NCBI GenBank assembly: GCA_022823085.1
Contig: JAJDXV010000177.1
Span: 1 to 38,810 of the forward strand
Source of the DNA: Candidatus Poribacteria bacterium
Lineage (GTDB): Bacteria; Poribacteria; WGA-4E; WGA-3G
Direction of reading: 5' to 3'
Length of the DNA stretch: 38,810 nt
Each line of letters opens with the position of its first letter. Positions within the stretch are counted from its first letter, which is position 1. Position numbers and translations under genes: made by a program. The notes under the pieces are model-generated. The model saw only the letters and a list, made by a program, of their open reading frames with translations, was not told where the DNA came from and did no database searches. Below are positions 23,396 through 31,037 of this stretch, piece after piece.

Positions 23396-23986
23396 ATGTT
23401 ACATACTGACGAGCAGTTGATGCTCTCTGTCAAGGATGGAAACAGAGACGCATTCCGAATTCTAACCGATCGACACTACGCGAACACTTTAAGTTTTATC
23501 TATCGATTTGTCAAAAACAGGACACTTGCGGAAGACCTCTGCCAAGAGACTTTTCTACGGCTGTGGCGCTGCGTACCAACATACCGACCCATCGCCAAAT
23601 TCAGAACATTCCTTTATCACATCGCACGGAATGTCTGTCTGAAACAGTTAGAAAAAGAGCAGAGAAACCCTCAGGTCGATTCATTAGATACACCGCAGGG
23701 AGACGATAATGAATATTCACACCCCATCGCTGTTGCTGTAGCGGATACACGTTACTCACCGGAAGCACTGCTCATCGCTAAAGAGACGAACGAGGCGATT
23801 CAGACCGCAATCGGTAAACTATCGAAAGAACACCAAGTCGTGTTTCGTTTGACAGAAGTTCAGGGATTGTCTTATCAAGAGGTCGCGACCATCCTCGAAT
23901 GCCCGATCGGAACCGTCGCTTCACGAAAAAACGCCGCGATTCAGCAACTCCGGAAATTTTTGGCACCTTACAGAGCAGACCCATAG
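23396..23986 (+). CDS. ECF-type RNA polymerase sigma factor
   Basis: 196 residues with region 2 (DAFRILTDRHYANTLSFIYR, then DLCQETFLRLWR) and region 4 (GLSYQEVATILECPIGTVAS), separated by an acidic linker and no region 3. It would direct RNA polymerase to a small stress or envelope regulon. ATG 23396 is preferred to the in-frame TTG at 23366 because it carries the SD GAGGAG. That SD is in a hairpin, pointing to translational control. No anti-sigma gene is adjacent: a strong terminator follows and the next gene is a dehalogenase. Control may therefore lie in the long leader. Confidence 0.93.
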   Translation: MLHTDEQLMLSVKDGNRDAFRILTDRHYANTLSFIYRFVKNRTLAEDLCQETFLRLWRCVPTYRPIAKFRTFLYHIARNVCLKQLEKEQRNPQVDSLDTPQGDDNEYSHPIAVAVADTRYSPEALLIAKETNEAIQTAIGKLSKEHQVVFRLTEVQGLSYQEVATILECPIGTVASRKNAAIQQLRKFLAPYRADP

Positions 23987-24008
23987 TATCGATAACCTTT
24001 TGACTTCA

Positions 24009-24052
24009 AAGCACTCTGACGCATAACCCCACGTCAGAGTGCTTCTTTTTTC
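24009..24052 (+). terminator. Intrinsic terminator after the sigma factor
   Basis: A perfect 13-bp stem (AAGCACTCTGACG at 24009-24021 with 24032-24044) and a 10-base loop are followed by CTTTTTT. This is the clearest intrinsic terminator in the window. Confidence 0.92.
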
Positions 24053-24108
24053 CATTTTCACTTCCAATAAATCCCAAATTCAATAGACAATCCAAACAAA
24101 TTGATGTA

Positions 24109-24117
24109 TGATATAAC
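24109..24117 (+). promoter_or_regulatory. Extended -10 promoter for the HAD gene
   Basis: TGATATAAC forms an extended -10 with no recognisable -35. It resembles the TGATATAAT box upstream of hemA. The predicted start near 24124 gives a leader of about 64 nt. Confidence 0.45.
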
Positions 24118-24187
24118 TTAAGTTCGGAAAAAACTGGACATCTTCTTAGAAAACATTAGACGAAACGAATCGGAAGGGTATCAGACG

Positions 24188-24907
24188 ATGCAAAACCCAC
24201 ATTCAGACATCAAAGCACTCACCTTCGATGTTTTCGGCACAGTCGTAGATTGGTACAGCTCAATCGTTGCCGAAGGCAAAAAATTTGGGAACACCCACAG
24301 TATCGATATTGACTGGACACAATTCGCATTGAAATGGCGGGCCGGATACGGACCCGCAATGGACAAAGTTCGTCGCGGCGAACTGCCGTGGCAGAACATT
24401 GACGCACTCCACAGACGTATCTTAGACGCCCTACTTGAGACCTTTGAAATTACCGGCTTAAGCGAAACGGAAAAAGATTATCTAAATCGCGTTTGGCATC
24501 GACTCAAACCCTGGCCCGATGCCGTCGGCGGATTGGAACGGCTGCGTAAACGGTATATCGTTGCAACACTCTCTAACGGCAATATCGCGCTATTAACGAA
24601 CATGGCAAAATTCACAGGACTGCCGTGGGATTGTATCCTCTCCGCTGAACTTACAGGGCATTACAAACCCGACCCACAGGTCTATCAAACCGCTGCCGAT
24701 CTGCTCGGTCTATCTCCTAATGAAGTCATGATGGTCGCTGCACATCCCGGAGACCTCCGCGCAGCACAAGCCGTCGGTTACCAAACAGCACTCGTACCAC
24801 GTCCTTTAGAATATGGACCTGATAACATTCGGAGCGTAACCCCACACGCTTCTGACCTGGTTGCCAACGATTTTAACAAGTTAGCAGATCTATTGCGGAT
24901 AACATAA
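24188..24907 (+). CDS. HAD-superfamily hydrolase, (S)-2-haloacid dehalogenase type II-like
   Basis: 239 residues. Nucleophile Asp14 is in LTFDVFGTVVDW, motif II is SNGN, the motif III Lys is in HYKPDPQVY, and the motif IV region reads MMVAAHPGDLRAAQA, close to the AAHxxDL of type II haloacid dehalogenases. The second Asp of phosphatase-type HADs is absent (DVFGT rather than DxDGT), which favours ester or C-halogen hydrolysis over phosphate transfer. The substrate is unproven. The gene lies after the sigma-factor terminator with its own extended -10 box. Confidence 0.9.
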   Translation: MQNPHSDIKALTFDVFGTVVDWYSSIVAEGKKFGNTHSIDIDWTQFALKWRAGYGPAMDKVRRGELPWQNIDALHRRILDALLETFEITGLSETEKDYLNRVWHRLKPWPDAVGGLERLRKRYIVATLSNGNIALLTNMAKFTGLPWDCILSAELTGHYKPDPQVYQTAADLLGLSPNEVMMVAAHPGDLRAAQAVGYQTALVPRPLEYGPDNIRSVTPHASDLVANDFNKLADLLRIT

Positions 24908-25017
24908 TCCATAAGTTTGTGGATAGACTGCCCACATTTTGTCTTTCTCTAAGCTTAAGGACCGTTACAAAAACGCTAAAGACTTTAGCCCACAAACACA
25001 TTACGGAGGAACAAAAA

Positions 25018-25584
25018 ATGGATTTACAAGAAGTTTCCGAAGTCGCACAAGAAATACCCTTACCGGAACACATCACAATGACGCTGGATGAATTTCTTGC
25101 ACGCGATATAGAAGGATATGAATACGTTAAAGGAGAATTGATACCAATGTCGTCTCCATCATTGGGACACGCGAAGATTAGTACGAGAATTACGCATTAT
25201 TTATTTACGTATGTCAGTGAAAATCAGTTGGGAGATGTGTATGTAGAAGCAGGATTTAAAGTCGGAGAACGCGGGATGAAACCGGATGTCGCGTTTATTT
25301 CAACTGCGCGCCTACCTGAGGATGAAAGTAAGGGGTCTCCAATTCCACCTGATTTTGCTGTCGAAGTCGTCTCACCAACAGATGTTCAGTGGCGTATCAC
25401 TGAAAAGGTACAAGCTTATCTGGAGGCGGGGACCCAGATGGTATGGGTCGTTGAATCTGTCATGAAGACGGTGACAGTGTATCGTTCAGCAACTGACATT
25501 AAAGTATTTACCATCAACGACACGCTCACCGGTGAGGATGTTGTACCGGGATTTGCCTGTCAAGTCACACAATTTTTTCAATAG
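25018..25584 (+). CDS. Uma2 family (DUF820) PD-(D/E)XK-fold protein
   Basis: 188 residues from ATG 25018. GGAGG lies 9-10 bases upstream, so the frame's earlier part (from 24919) is leader. The family pattern is visible: TLDEFLARD..GYEYVKGELIPM, GHAKISTRI, KPDVAFIS and FAVEVVSPTD, with the acidic residues of a PD-(D/E)XK-like core and the usual closing QAYLEAGTQMVWVVE. Uma2 proteins are very numerous in cyanobacteria and Planctomycetes-like genomes; whether they cut DNA is mostly untested. It lies between the HAD gene and a Gfo/Idh/MocA gene on the same strand. Confidence 0.88.
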   Translation: MDLQEVSEVAQEIPLPEHITMTLDEFLARDIEGYEYVKGELIPMSSPSLGHAKISTRITHYLFTYVSENQLGDVYVEAGFKVGERGMKPDVAFISTARLPEDESKGSPIPPDFAVEVVSPTDVQWRITEKVQAYLEAGTQMVWVVESVMKTVTVYRSATDIKVFTINDTLTGEDVVPGFACQVTQFFQ

Positions 25585-25619
25585 GAACCTCGTTCCTAAA
25601 CGCAAAGGAGAGAAACACT

Positions 25620-26639
25620 ATGGATAAAATCCGAATCGCTTTCATCGGTTGTGGACCTATGTCCACACAATTGCAACAGTGCATACCGATGATACCCGAA
25701 TTTGAATTCGTTGCCACCTGTGACCTCGTTGAAGAGAAGGCGAAATCGAATGCCCGAAGGTTCGGCGCCCTCCGCCACTACACCGATTACAACGAGATGT
25801 TCGAGAACGAAAACCTCTACGCAGTCGCCGTCATCGGTAGACCGGAGGACAAACTGCATCGCGACATCGGTATTGCGTGTCTCAAGAACGGCTATCACAT
25901 CTACACAGAGAAACCGCCCGCGACCACCGCCGAAGGCGCGAAAATGCTCGTCGATGCCTCTATTGAAACAGGTAAAACCGGCATGGTCGGCACAATGTGG
26001 CGACACGCACCCGCACACCAGATCGCCAAACAGTTGATGAACGAGGATGAATTCGGTACGCCCTGTCAATACCATACCCGCTACCTCGCACCAGGTCCGC
26101 GGCTTCAGGAAGCAGGCTCCCCCTTCGCGTGGCCCTTCATGCTCGATCAGGTCATCCACCCAACCGATTGCATGCGTTTCTTTATGGGGCAAGTCAGCGA
26201 AGTCTATGCAACAGGCACGGTTGATGCCGCATCGAGTACGGTCTCAATATCCGTGAACCTACGCTACGAAAACGGTGGCATGGGGACCATGACACTCGGC
26301 ACCGGTCCCGTCTTGGAAGCGATGATCTTCGTCAAAGGCACCGGCAACCAAGCGATTCAGGTGTTTGAAACGCGCGAATTGCGCCGTTATCGGAACCCGA
26401 CATGGCTCGGATTCGGCGGCGGTTATGCAGATACACCCACTGAAAAGTGGGACATCAACACCGCATACCACGGTGTCGGCAGACCCGGCTACCTCGAAGA
26501 GATGCAGCACTGGGCAAAGTCATTACAAAACGGAACACAACCCCACGCCAGCCTTGAGGATGCCTATGAGAACATGCGCGTCTTAGAAGCGATGAGCCGT
26601 AGCGTCGAAACCGGAGAAGTTGTCCAAATTCCGGCATAA
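25620..26639 (+). CDS. Gfo/Idh/MocA family oxidoreductase
   Basis: 339 residues. The Rossmann motif RIAFIGCGPMS, the canonical E97-K98-P99 (YTEKPPATT) and the substrate-domain His in DQVIHPTDC are present, so this copy should be redox-active, unlike the one at 4963. Members oxidise or reduce sugars, inositols or related diols with NAD(P). The AAAGGAG SD fits ATG. It is 35 bp after the Uma2 gene; a functional link is unlikely. Confidence 0.93.
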   Translation: MDKIRIAFIGCGPMSTQLQQCIPMIPEFEFVATCDLVEEKAKSNARRFGALRHYTDYNEMFENENLYAVAVIGRPEDKLHRDIGIACLKNGYHIYTEKPPATTAEGAKMLVDASIETGKTGMVGTMWRHAPAHQIAKQLMNEDEFGTPCQYHTRYLAPGPRLQEAGSPFAWPFMLDQVIHPTDCMRFFMGQVSEVYATGTVDAASSTVSISVNLRYENGGMGTMTLGTGPVLEAMIFVKGTGNQAIQVFETRELRRYRNPTWLGFGGGYADTPTEKWDINTAYHGVGRPGYLEEMQHWAKSLQNGTQPHASLEDAYENMRVLEAMSRSVETGEVVQIPA

Positions 26640-26661
26640 TCTCTAATTCATACCCATGCAG

Positions 26662-26680
26662 GCGGGGTTTGTAACCCCGC
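26662..26680. repeat. REP-like GC-rich hairpin
   Basis: GCGGGGTT tgt AACCCCGC, an 8-bp stem with 3-base loop between the Gfo/Idh/MocA and HicB genes. Two near-identical palindromes occur at 33168-33189 and 33223-33243. Confidence 0.7.
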
Positions 26681-26757
26681 TTGTAATTACCGTTCCACTA
26701 CAATAGCTCCCACAAATGGCTCTGACAACGAGGTTTTGCCAATGGCAGAAACAAACG

Positions 26758-26964
26758 ATGAGACAAGTCGTGATTTATCCGGGTGAGGATGGCTATTGGG
26801 TTGCAGAATGTCCCAGTCTACCCGGTTGCATCAGTCAAGCTGAAACGAAACAAGAACTCATAAGTAACATCAAAGAGGCGATTGATGGATATATTATGGC
26901 ACTGAAAGAGGATGGGCTGCCGGTTCCTGACGAGCACTTTGAGGCATTACTGTTAGTTGTATGA
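26758..26964 (+). CDS. HicB-like protein without a HicA partner
   Basis: 68 residues from ATG 26758. VVIYPGEDGYWVAECPSLPG, CISQAETKQELISNIKEAID and the ending GLPVPDEH are the standard HicB partial RNase-H-like domain. The C-terminal DNA-binding helix-turn-helix of true HicB antitoxins is missing, and no HicA toxin gene lies on either side, so it may be a solitary member of this large family. No SD is seen. TAAGTCCTG, an end-like fragment of the MITE at 19432, occurs 8 bp after its stop. Confidence 0.82.
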   Translation: MRQVVIYPGEDGYWVAECPSLPGCISQAETKQELISNIKEAIDGYIMALKEDGLPVPDEHFEALLLVV

Positions 26965-26971
26965 GATTGTG

Positions 26972-26980
26972 TAAGTCCTG
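26972..26980. repeat. End-like fragment of the CAGGACTTA repeat
   Basis: TAAGTCCTG, identical to nine bases of the terminal repeat of the element at 19432-19553. No second end lies within the same spacing. It could be chance. Confidence 0.35.
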
Positions 26981-27017
26981 TTGTAAAGAAAAATCTTAGA
27001 AAATGAAGGAAACTGCT

Positions 27018-27914
27018 GTGAACTGGTCCCCGCGTGTAAAACCCATCAAAATCCGTCAACTTTACCGATACGCCCGACTCGGCATCTACGACGATCTACT
27101 GCTACACGATGTCGGCTGGGAACTTTACGCGCGTTGCACAGACATCGCTACAGTCGCTGATGTCTATCGAGAGGGACGCATCCCGTGTCCAAAGTGCAGC
27201 ACGAAAATTAAACGACGGATTGATCCACTTTTCAGTACCGGCGAAGGCGGGACTCGCGAGAACTGGTTTCACTGCACACACTGTCGCAAACGCCTGCTCT
27301 GGCGCGACTGCCGACAAGCACTCCGAGACACCCCGCGATGTTTCGATTGTCGCGCCGTTCTCCACAAAGAAGTTGTGTTGCGATGCACCTGTGGTAAAAC
27401 CTGGTCCCAGGAAGCCTATAATCAATCCGTAAGAACGCGTGTCCTCTTACCCTGTCCGCACTGCTTTGATCTCGTCCGCAGACCAGACCCGCTACCAAGA
27501 GATCAAACTGTCAGGGCTCGGAAATCCGATCCTGAGCTGCACTGTCCGAAATGCCAAGCAGTTGCGCTCCATCAGCACGGCAATATTGAGTGTACAGCCT
27601 GTGGTTACAAACGCCGATGGCAGGATTACCGCAGGAGTCTGAAAAAGAAGGACGAAAAACTCGAATGTCCGAACTGTAACTATACCTTTAGATGGCAGGC
27701 GTGGCGTAAAAGTGCCCGTTCATTGAGAACGGGCAATCCGAGACCCGCACGGGATTTCGTTAAAAAATGGCTCAGATGCTACACACCGCAACAGCGTATG
27801 ATACAGATCGACACGCTACTTCAGACCCTACACGGTAGAGGTCCCTTAGCACCGTTGTTTATCGATAGCGGCGAACACAACATCCGCCAGATGCTTGATG
27901 ATTTGGCATCATAG
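27018..27914 (+). CDS. Multi-zinc-ribbon protein with repeated Cys-Trp-Arg modules
   Basis: About 298 residues from GTG 27018, which has AAGGAAA 5-6 bases upstream; the in-frame ATG at 27003 has no SD. At least eight CxC/CxxC knuckles (PCPKC, CTHC, CFDC, CTC, CPHC, CPKC, CTAC, CPNC) form four or five zinc ribbons. Four are followed by a Trp/Arg helix of one type: LLWRDCRQALRD, KTWSQEAYNQSVRT, RRWQDYRRSLKKK and FRWQAWRKSARS. A Cys-poor C-terminal domain (KWLRCYTPQQRMIQIDTLLQ, then GRGPLAPLFIDSGE) follows. The overall character is that of a nucleic-acid-binding protein. I do not recognise the family. A methyltransferase gene starts 17 bp downstream and is probably co-transcribed. Confidence 0.8.
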   Translation: MNWSPRVKPIKIRQLYRYARLGIYDDLLLHDVGWELYARCTDIATVADVYREGRIPCPKCSTKIKRRIDPLFSTGEGGTRENWFHCTHCRKRLLWRDCRQALRDTPRCFDCRAVLHKEVVLRCTCGKTWSQEAYNQSVRTRVLLPCPHCFDLVRRPDPLPRDQTVRARKSDPELHCPKCQAVALHQHGNIECTACGYKRRWQDYRRSLKKKDEKLECPNCNYTFRWQAWRKSARSLRTGNPRPARDFVKKWLRCYTPQQRMIQIDTLLQTLHGRGPLAPLFIDSGEHNIRQMLDDLAS

Positions 27915-27931
27915 AGGAAAGGAATAAAAAA

Positions 27932-28753
27932 TTGTACCAACTTTCAGAGGAGATTCTTTCGTTCTATAGGCAGACGCAAGAATCTAAAAGGCTTACAAAG
28001 GATGTCAGGGGACAGATAGAATTCGCGCGGACGCAAGAAATTATCACTCGCTATTTACCCGATCCACCCGCAGTCGTTTTTGACATCGGTGGTGGTTCGG
28101 GTCCATACGCTTGTTGGTTAGCAAAGGCAGGCTATGAGGTTCATCTCGTTGACCCAGTAGATTTACATATTGAACAGGCAGAAGAAGCCTCAAATCGACA
28201 GCCGGAACATCCGATTGCCAGCATATCGCTCGGCGACGCGCGGGAACTACGTTTTTCGTCGATGTCAGCAAATGTTGTGCTGTTACTGGGACCACTTTAT
28301 CACCTCACGGATAAAATTGAACGACTCCTTGCACTCAGCGAAGCACATCGTGTTCTGCGAAAGGGGGGCGTTATGGTTACTGCCGGTATCTCGCGTTTCG
28401 CCTCTCTACTCGATTTTTTCTGCAAGGACCGATTGGACAACTCGGTCTCCAGAGGCATTGTTCAAAACGACCTCGAAACAGGCTATCATCGCAACCCAAC
28501 TGAAAACTTGGAATTCTTTACAGATGCCTACCTTCACCGTCCTGAAGAAATCCGCTCCGAGTTAGTTGAAGCCGGTTTTCAGCATCAGGCGACGCTCGCT
28601 GTCCAAGGACCGGCATGGCTTTTCAAGGCAGTTGAAAGTTATTGGATGGACCCTGAACAACGCGCTGTAGTTTTGGATTTGATTCGCAAGGTCGAAGCAG
28701 AACCGTCAATACTCGGCATGAGTGCGCATATCCTTGCAATAGCAACGAAATAA
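27932..28753 (+). CDS. Class I SAM-dependent methyltransferase
   Basis: 273 residues. Motif I VFDIGGGSGPYACWLA is at residues 49-64, motif II VHLVDPVDLHIEQA follows, and LLLGPLYHLTDKIERLLALS is the motif III region often seen in small-molecule methyltransferases with N-terminal helices. The start is TTG with AGGAAAGGAA upstream; there is no near ATG. Its neighbour 17 bp upstream encodes the multi-zinc-ribbon protein, so the two may be made together, but the substrate cannot be inferred. Confidence 0.88.
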   Translation: MYQLSEEILSFYRQTQESKRLTKDVRGQIEFARTQEIITRYLPDPPAVVFDIGGGSGPYACWLAKAGYEVHLVDPVDLHIEQAEEASNRQPEHPIASISLGDARELRFSSMSANVVLLLGPLYHLTDKIERLLALSEAHRVLRKGGVMVTAGISRFASLLDFFCKDRLDNSVSRGIVQNDLETGYHRNPTENLEFFTDAYLHRPEEIRSELVEAGFQHQATLAVQGPAWLFKAVESYWMDPEQRAVVLDLIRKVEAEPSILGMSAHILAIATK

Positions 28754-28766
28754 AATGCTGAGAGCG

Positions 28767-28795
28767 TTGTATTAGAGATGGATTGATGGTATAAT
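28767..28795 (+). promoter_or_regulatory. Promoter upstream of a structured intergenic RNA
   Basis: TATAAT at 28790-28795 with TTGTAT (28767-28772) 17 bp upstream. The predicted start near 28802 is about 165 nt before the PIN gene. Confidence 0.5.
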
Positions 28796-28801
28796 TCCGT
28801 T

Positions 28802-28915
28802 AAGAGAAAAAAGGGGAACAAATTGGAATCTCTTGGGCTGCGGAGTACCAAGTTTGAAAAATGTTCCCTTTGTCACAGGTCACTTCATTTATTTTTATGA
28901 AAATCCTTTCATAAA
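28802..28915 (+). ncRNA. Candidate structured RNA or PIN-gene leader
   Basis: AAAGGGgAACA (about 28810-28820) pairs with TGTTCCCTTT (28862-28871) around an inner stem CTTGG/CCAAG (about 28832-28851). A second perfect 9-bp hairpin, TTTATGAAA atcc TTTCATAAA, lies at 28894-28915. A TATAAT promoter sits just upstream. It could be a small RNA or the 5' leader of the PIN gene. No known family is recognised. Confidence 0.33.
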
Positions 28916-28968
28916 CTTAAGATTAAAGATAAATTGTAACTTCTTCAGGACTTATTGTGGGAAGATGT

Positions 28969-29412
28969 ATGCGTGTCTATCTTGATAACTGTACTTTCAA
29001 TCGTCCTTTTGACGATCAGACTCAGATCAGAATTAAGCTTGAAACAGAAGCCAAATTGTATATACAGGAAAAAATTCGAGATGGAACTTTAGAATTGGTG
29101 TGGTCATACATCCTTGATTACGAGAATCTAGCAAATCCATTTGAGGAACGGAGAAACACCATTCAAAATTGGAAAGCCCGCGCTTTCATTGATGTGGATG
29201 CTGGCCTTGAAATTCTTACAAAGGCAAACATTTTGAGAGAAATCGGCTTACGGAATAAGGATGCCCTTCATCTGGCTTGCGCTATTGCAGCGAAATGTGA
29301 TTACTTTGTTACCACGGATGATGCAATTCTCAGGAAGACAGTTAGTTTTGAAGAGGTTAAGGTTATAGACCCTCTCAATTTTGTTAGGAGTATATTTCAT
29401 GATAACAGATGA
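28969..29412 (+). CDS. PIN-domain protein (probable VapC-like toxin)
   Basis: 147 residues from ATG 28969, with GGGAAG at 7-8 bases; the in-frame GTG at 28957 is less likely. Acidic residues of the PIN active site are in place: D6 in VYLDNCTFNRPFDD, D98 in NKDALHLACAIAAKCDYF and D117/D118 in FVTTDDAIL. PIN proteins of this kind are usually Mg-dependent ribonucleases. The next gene overlaps its end by 14 bases and encodes a small charged protein, so this looks like a toxin-first toxin-antitoxin pair. A CAGGACTTA fragment lies 15 bp upstream. Confidence 0.85.
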   Translation: MRVYLDNCTFNRPFDDQTQIRIKLETEAKLYIQEKIRDGTLELVWSYILDYENLANPFEERRNTIQNWKARAFIDVDAGLEILTKANILREIGLRNKDALHLACAIAAKCDYFVTTDDAILRKTVSFEEVKVIDPLNFVRSIFHDNR

Positions 29413-29608
29413 ACAACTCAAAGTAGAAGGCTTAAAGGCTCTTACGGAAGCTTTGGGCGATGTACAGGCTGAAAAGTTCATCGCATTGGTTATGCGTTCC
29501 CGGTTTGATTACACCAAGTGGCAGAGGAAACTATGGGTTGAAAAGAGCCTGGAAGAGATCAGTGATGCAGCAATGAAACTGAGAAAATCAAAAGATGGAG
29601 GCAGTTGA
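29399..29608 (+). CDS. Small protein paired with the PIN toxin (probable antitoxin)
   Basis: 69 residues from ATG 29399, starting inside the last codons of the PIN gene, so translation is coupled. The sequence (ITDEQLKVEGLKALTEALGD, then TKWQRKLWVEKSLEEISDAA) is helical and charged, and I cannot assign it to a classical antitoxin DNA-binding fold such as MazE, RHH or Phd. The role is inferred from size, overlap and partner. The AAC(3)-like gene begins 3 bases after its stop, so it ends up in the same transcript. Confidence 0.68.
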   Translation: MITDEQLKVEGLKALTEALGDVQAEKFIALVMRSRFDYTKWQRKLWVEKSLEEISDAAMKLRKSKDGGS

Positions 29609-29610
29609 TA

Positions 29611-30435
29611 ATGTCCGAAGGTCAGGCGATTCGCAAGGCAGAAATACCTGCCACGGTCGAATCGCTACAAGCGGATTTTAAAGCACTCGGTATCAAAAAA
29701 GGAATGGTCCTGCTCGTCCACTCGTCCTTGAATGCGATGGGATGGGTCTGCGGCGGTGCTGTCGCTGTCATCATCGCGCTTCAAGAAGTCTTGGGAGAGA
29801 CCGGCACACTTGTGATGCCCGCTCACTCGACCGACCTCAGTGATCCGAGCCAATGGGAAAACCCACCCGTTCCCGAATCGTGGTGGCAGACAATACGAGA
29901 GACCATGCCTGCCTACGATCCCGATTTAACCCCAACGCGTTCGATGGGTAAAATTGCTGAAACCTTCCGAAAGCAGAAAGGCGTTCTCCGCAGCGCACAT
30001 CCACAGAGTTCATTTTCTGCCCGCGGTCCACAAGCATCTTATATCGTAAATAATCACGCCTTGGCTTACGGTATGGGCGAGAATTCGCCACTTGCCAGAA
30101 TCTACGACTTACAAGGTTCTGTCCTGCTCCTCGGTGTCAGGCATTCAAGTAATACATCCATACATCTTGCAGAATACCGCGCTGACTTTCCAACCAAATG
30201 CGTCGTCCAAGAAGGTGCCCCAATTTCACAGGCAGAGTCAAGGAGATGGACCACTTTTGAAGACATCAACGTAGACGATTCAGATTTCGATCGCCTCGGC
30301 GAAGATTTTTTGCATGCCGAAGCAGGCACGGTAGTTCAACAAGGCAAAGTCGGCATCGCAGACTGCCAACTTATGTCACAACCCGCTGTCGTTGACTTCG
30401 CCGTTGATTGGCTTGAGAAAAACAGACGGAAATAA
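29611..30435 (+). CDS. AAC(3)/YokD family N-acetyltransferase-like protein
   Basis: 274 residues. The aminoglycoside 3-N-acetyltransferase fold is evident from LLVHSSLNAMGWVCGG, TLVMPAHSTD, RSAHPQSSFSARGP, the LLLGVRHSSNTSIHLAEY segment with its conserved His, and a C-terminal DFAVDWLEKNRRK. The family also includes YokD-like enzymes that acetylate other amines, so antibiotic resistance should not be assumed. GGAGG precedes ATG 29611, and the gene follows the PIN-partner gene by 2 bp. Confidence 0.9.
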   Translation: MSEGQAIRKAEIPATVESLQADFKALGIKKGMVLLVHSSLNAMGWVCGGAVAVIIALQEVLGETGTLVMPAHSTDLSDPSQWENPPVPESWWQTIRETMPAYDPDLTPTRSMGKIAETFRKQKGVLRSAHPQSSFSARGPQASYIVNNHALAYGMGENSPLARIYDLQGSVLLLGVRHSSNTSIHLAEYRADFPTKCVVQEGAPISQAESRRWTTFEDINVDDSDFDRLGEDFLHAEAGTVVQQGKVGIADCQLMSQPAVVDFAVDWLEKNRRK

Positions 30436-30481
30436 ATTGAAAGGCATAGGTTTAAGGTACAACTGATCGCGAATAAAAAAA

Positions 30482-30511
30482 TTGATTTTTTCATTTTATA
30501 TGTGTTATATT
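30482..30511 (+). promoter_or_regulatory. Promoter for the small membrane protein
   Basis: TTGATT (30482-30487) and TATATT (30506-30511) are 18 bp apart in a very AT-rich segment. The leader would be about 47 nt. Confidence 0.45.
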
Positions 30512-30564
30512 ATAAATGTTCAAGTTGTGACCTAACCTAAGCAGAAAGACGTAGAAGGCAATCT

Positions 30565-31020
30565 ATGGAAAAAAAACGGGGATCCTTATTTACCATCCGA
30601 GACGCAGAAAGTGCAATCATCACTTATACGGTATTAGGACTTCTCTATATTATCGGCGTATGTCTTTACGAACTTATCACAGGATGGAACGGCATCCTGC
30701 AGACGTTAAGAAAATTAGACGCAATGTCTCCAACGTTTAATCGAACCGCAATTGCGTTTATTATCTTCAAAGAAGGAGGGGATATCATGTTAAGACGTTT
30801 TAACGAATGGCGTGCTGAACATGCACAAAGCCTTGAAAAAGCCAAAGAGCAAGGAATTGAACAGGGAATTGAACAGGGAATTGAACAAGGGATTGAGAAG
30901 GGACGTGCAGAAGCGTACCAAGCCATCGCCGCCTGGAATAAACGCCGACTCGCAGCCGAGGCGAAAGGCACCCCTTTCAATGAACCGCCCCCTTCACAGA
31001 ACGGACACCAGCACAAATAG
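30565..31020 (+). CDS. Small membrane protein with a GIEQ-repeat tail
   Basis: 151 residues. One clear membrane segment (AIITYTVLGLLYIIGVCLYELI, about residues 17-38) is followed by a basic region and a charged helix containing four GIEQ-type repeats. The repeats are a 12-bp DNA tandem (30853-30900). Similar KGIEKG/EQGIEQ helices end Rpn/PD-(D/E)XK transposase-like proteins, but no nuclease core is present here. Its function is unknown. It ends 17 bp before the PhyH gene and may be co-transcribed from the promoter at 30482. Confidence 0.68.
   Translation: MEKKRGSLFTIRDAESAIITYTVLGLLYIIGVCLYELITGWNGILQTLRKLDAMSPTFNRTAIAFIIFKEGGDIMLRRFNEWRAEHAQSLEKAKEQGIEQGIEQGIEQGIEKGRAEAYQAIAAWNKRRLAAEAKGTPFNEPPPSQNGHQHK
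30853..30900 (+). repeat. 12-bp tandem repeat, four units, inside a gene
   Basis: Units GGAATTGAACAG, GGAATTGAACAG, GGAATTGAACAA and GGGATTGAGAAG keep frame and encode GIEQ repeats. Copy number is likely to vary between strains. Confidence 0.85.
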
Positions 31021-31037
31021 ACCCAAGGAGAAGTCAC

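Noticed and set aside
29611..30435. Acquired aminoglycoside resistance cassette
   Set aside because: No integron or transposon marks, and the family includes many non-resistance YokD-like proteins.
30853..30900. CRISPR-like array
   Set aside because: The units are contiguous 12-bp repeats with no spacers and encode an in-frame helix.
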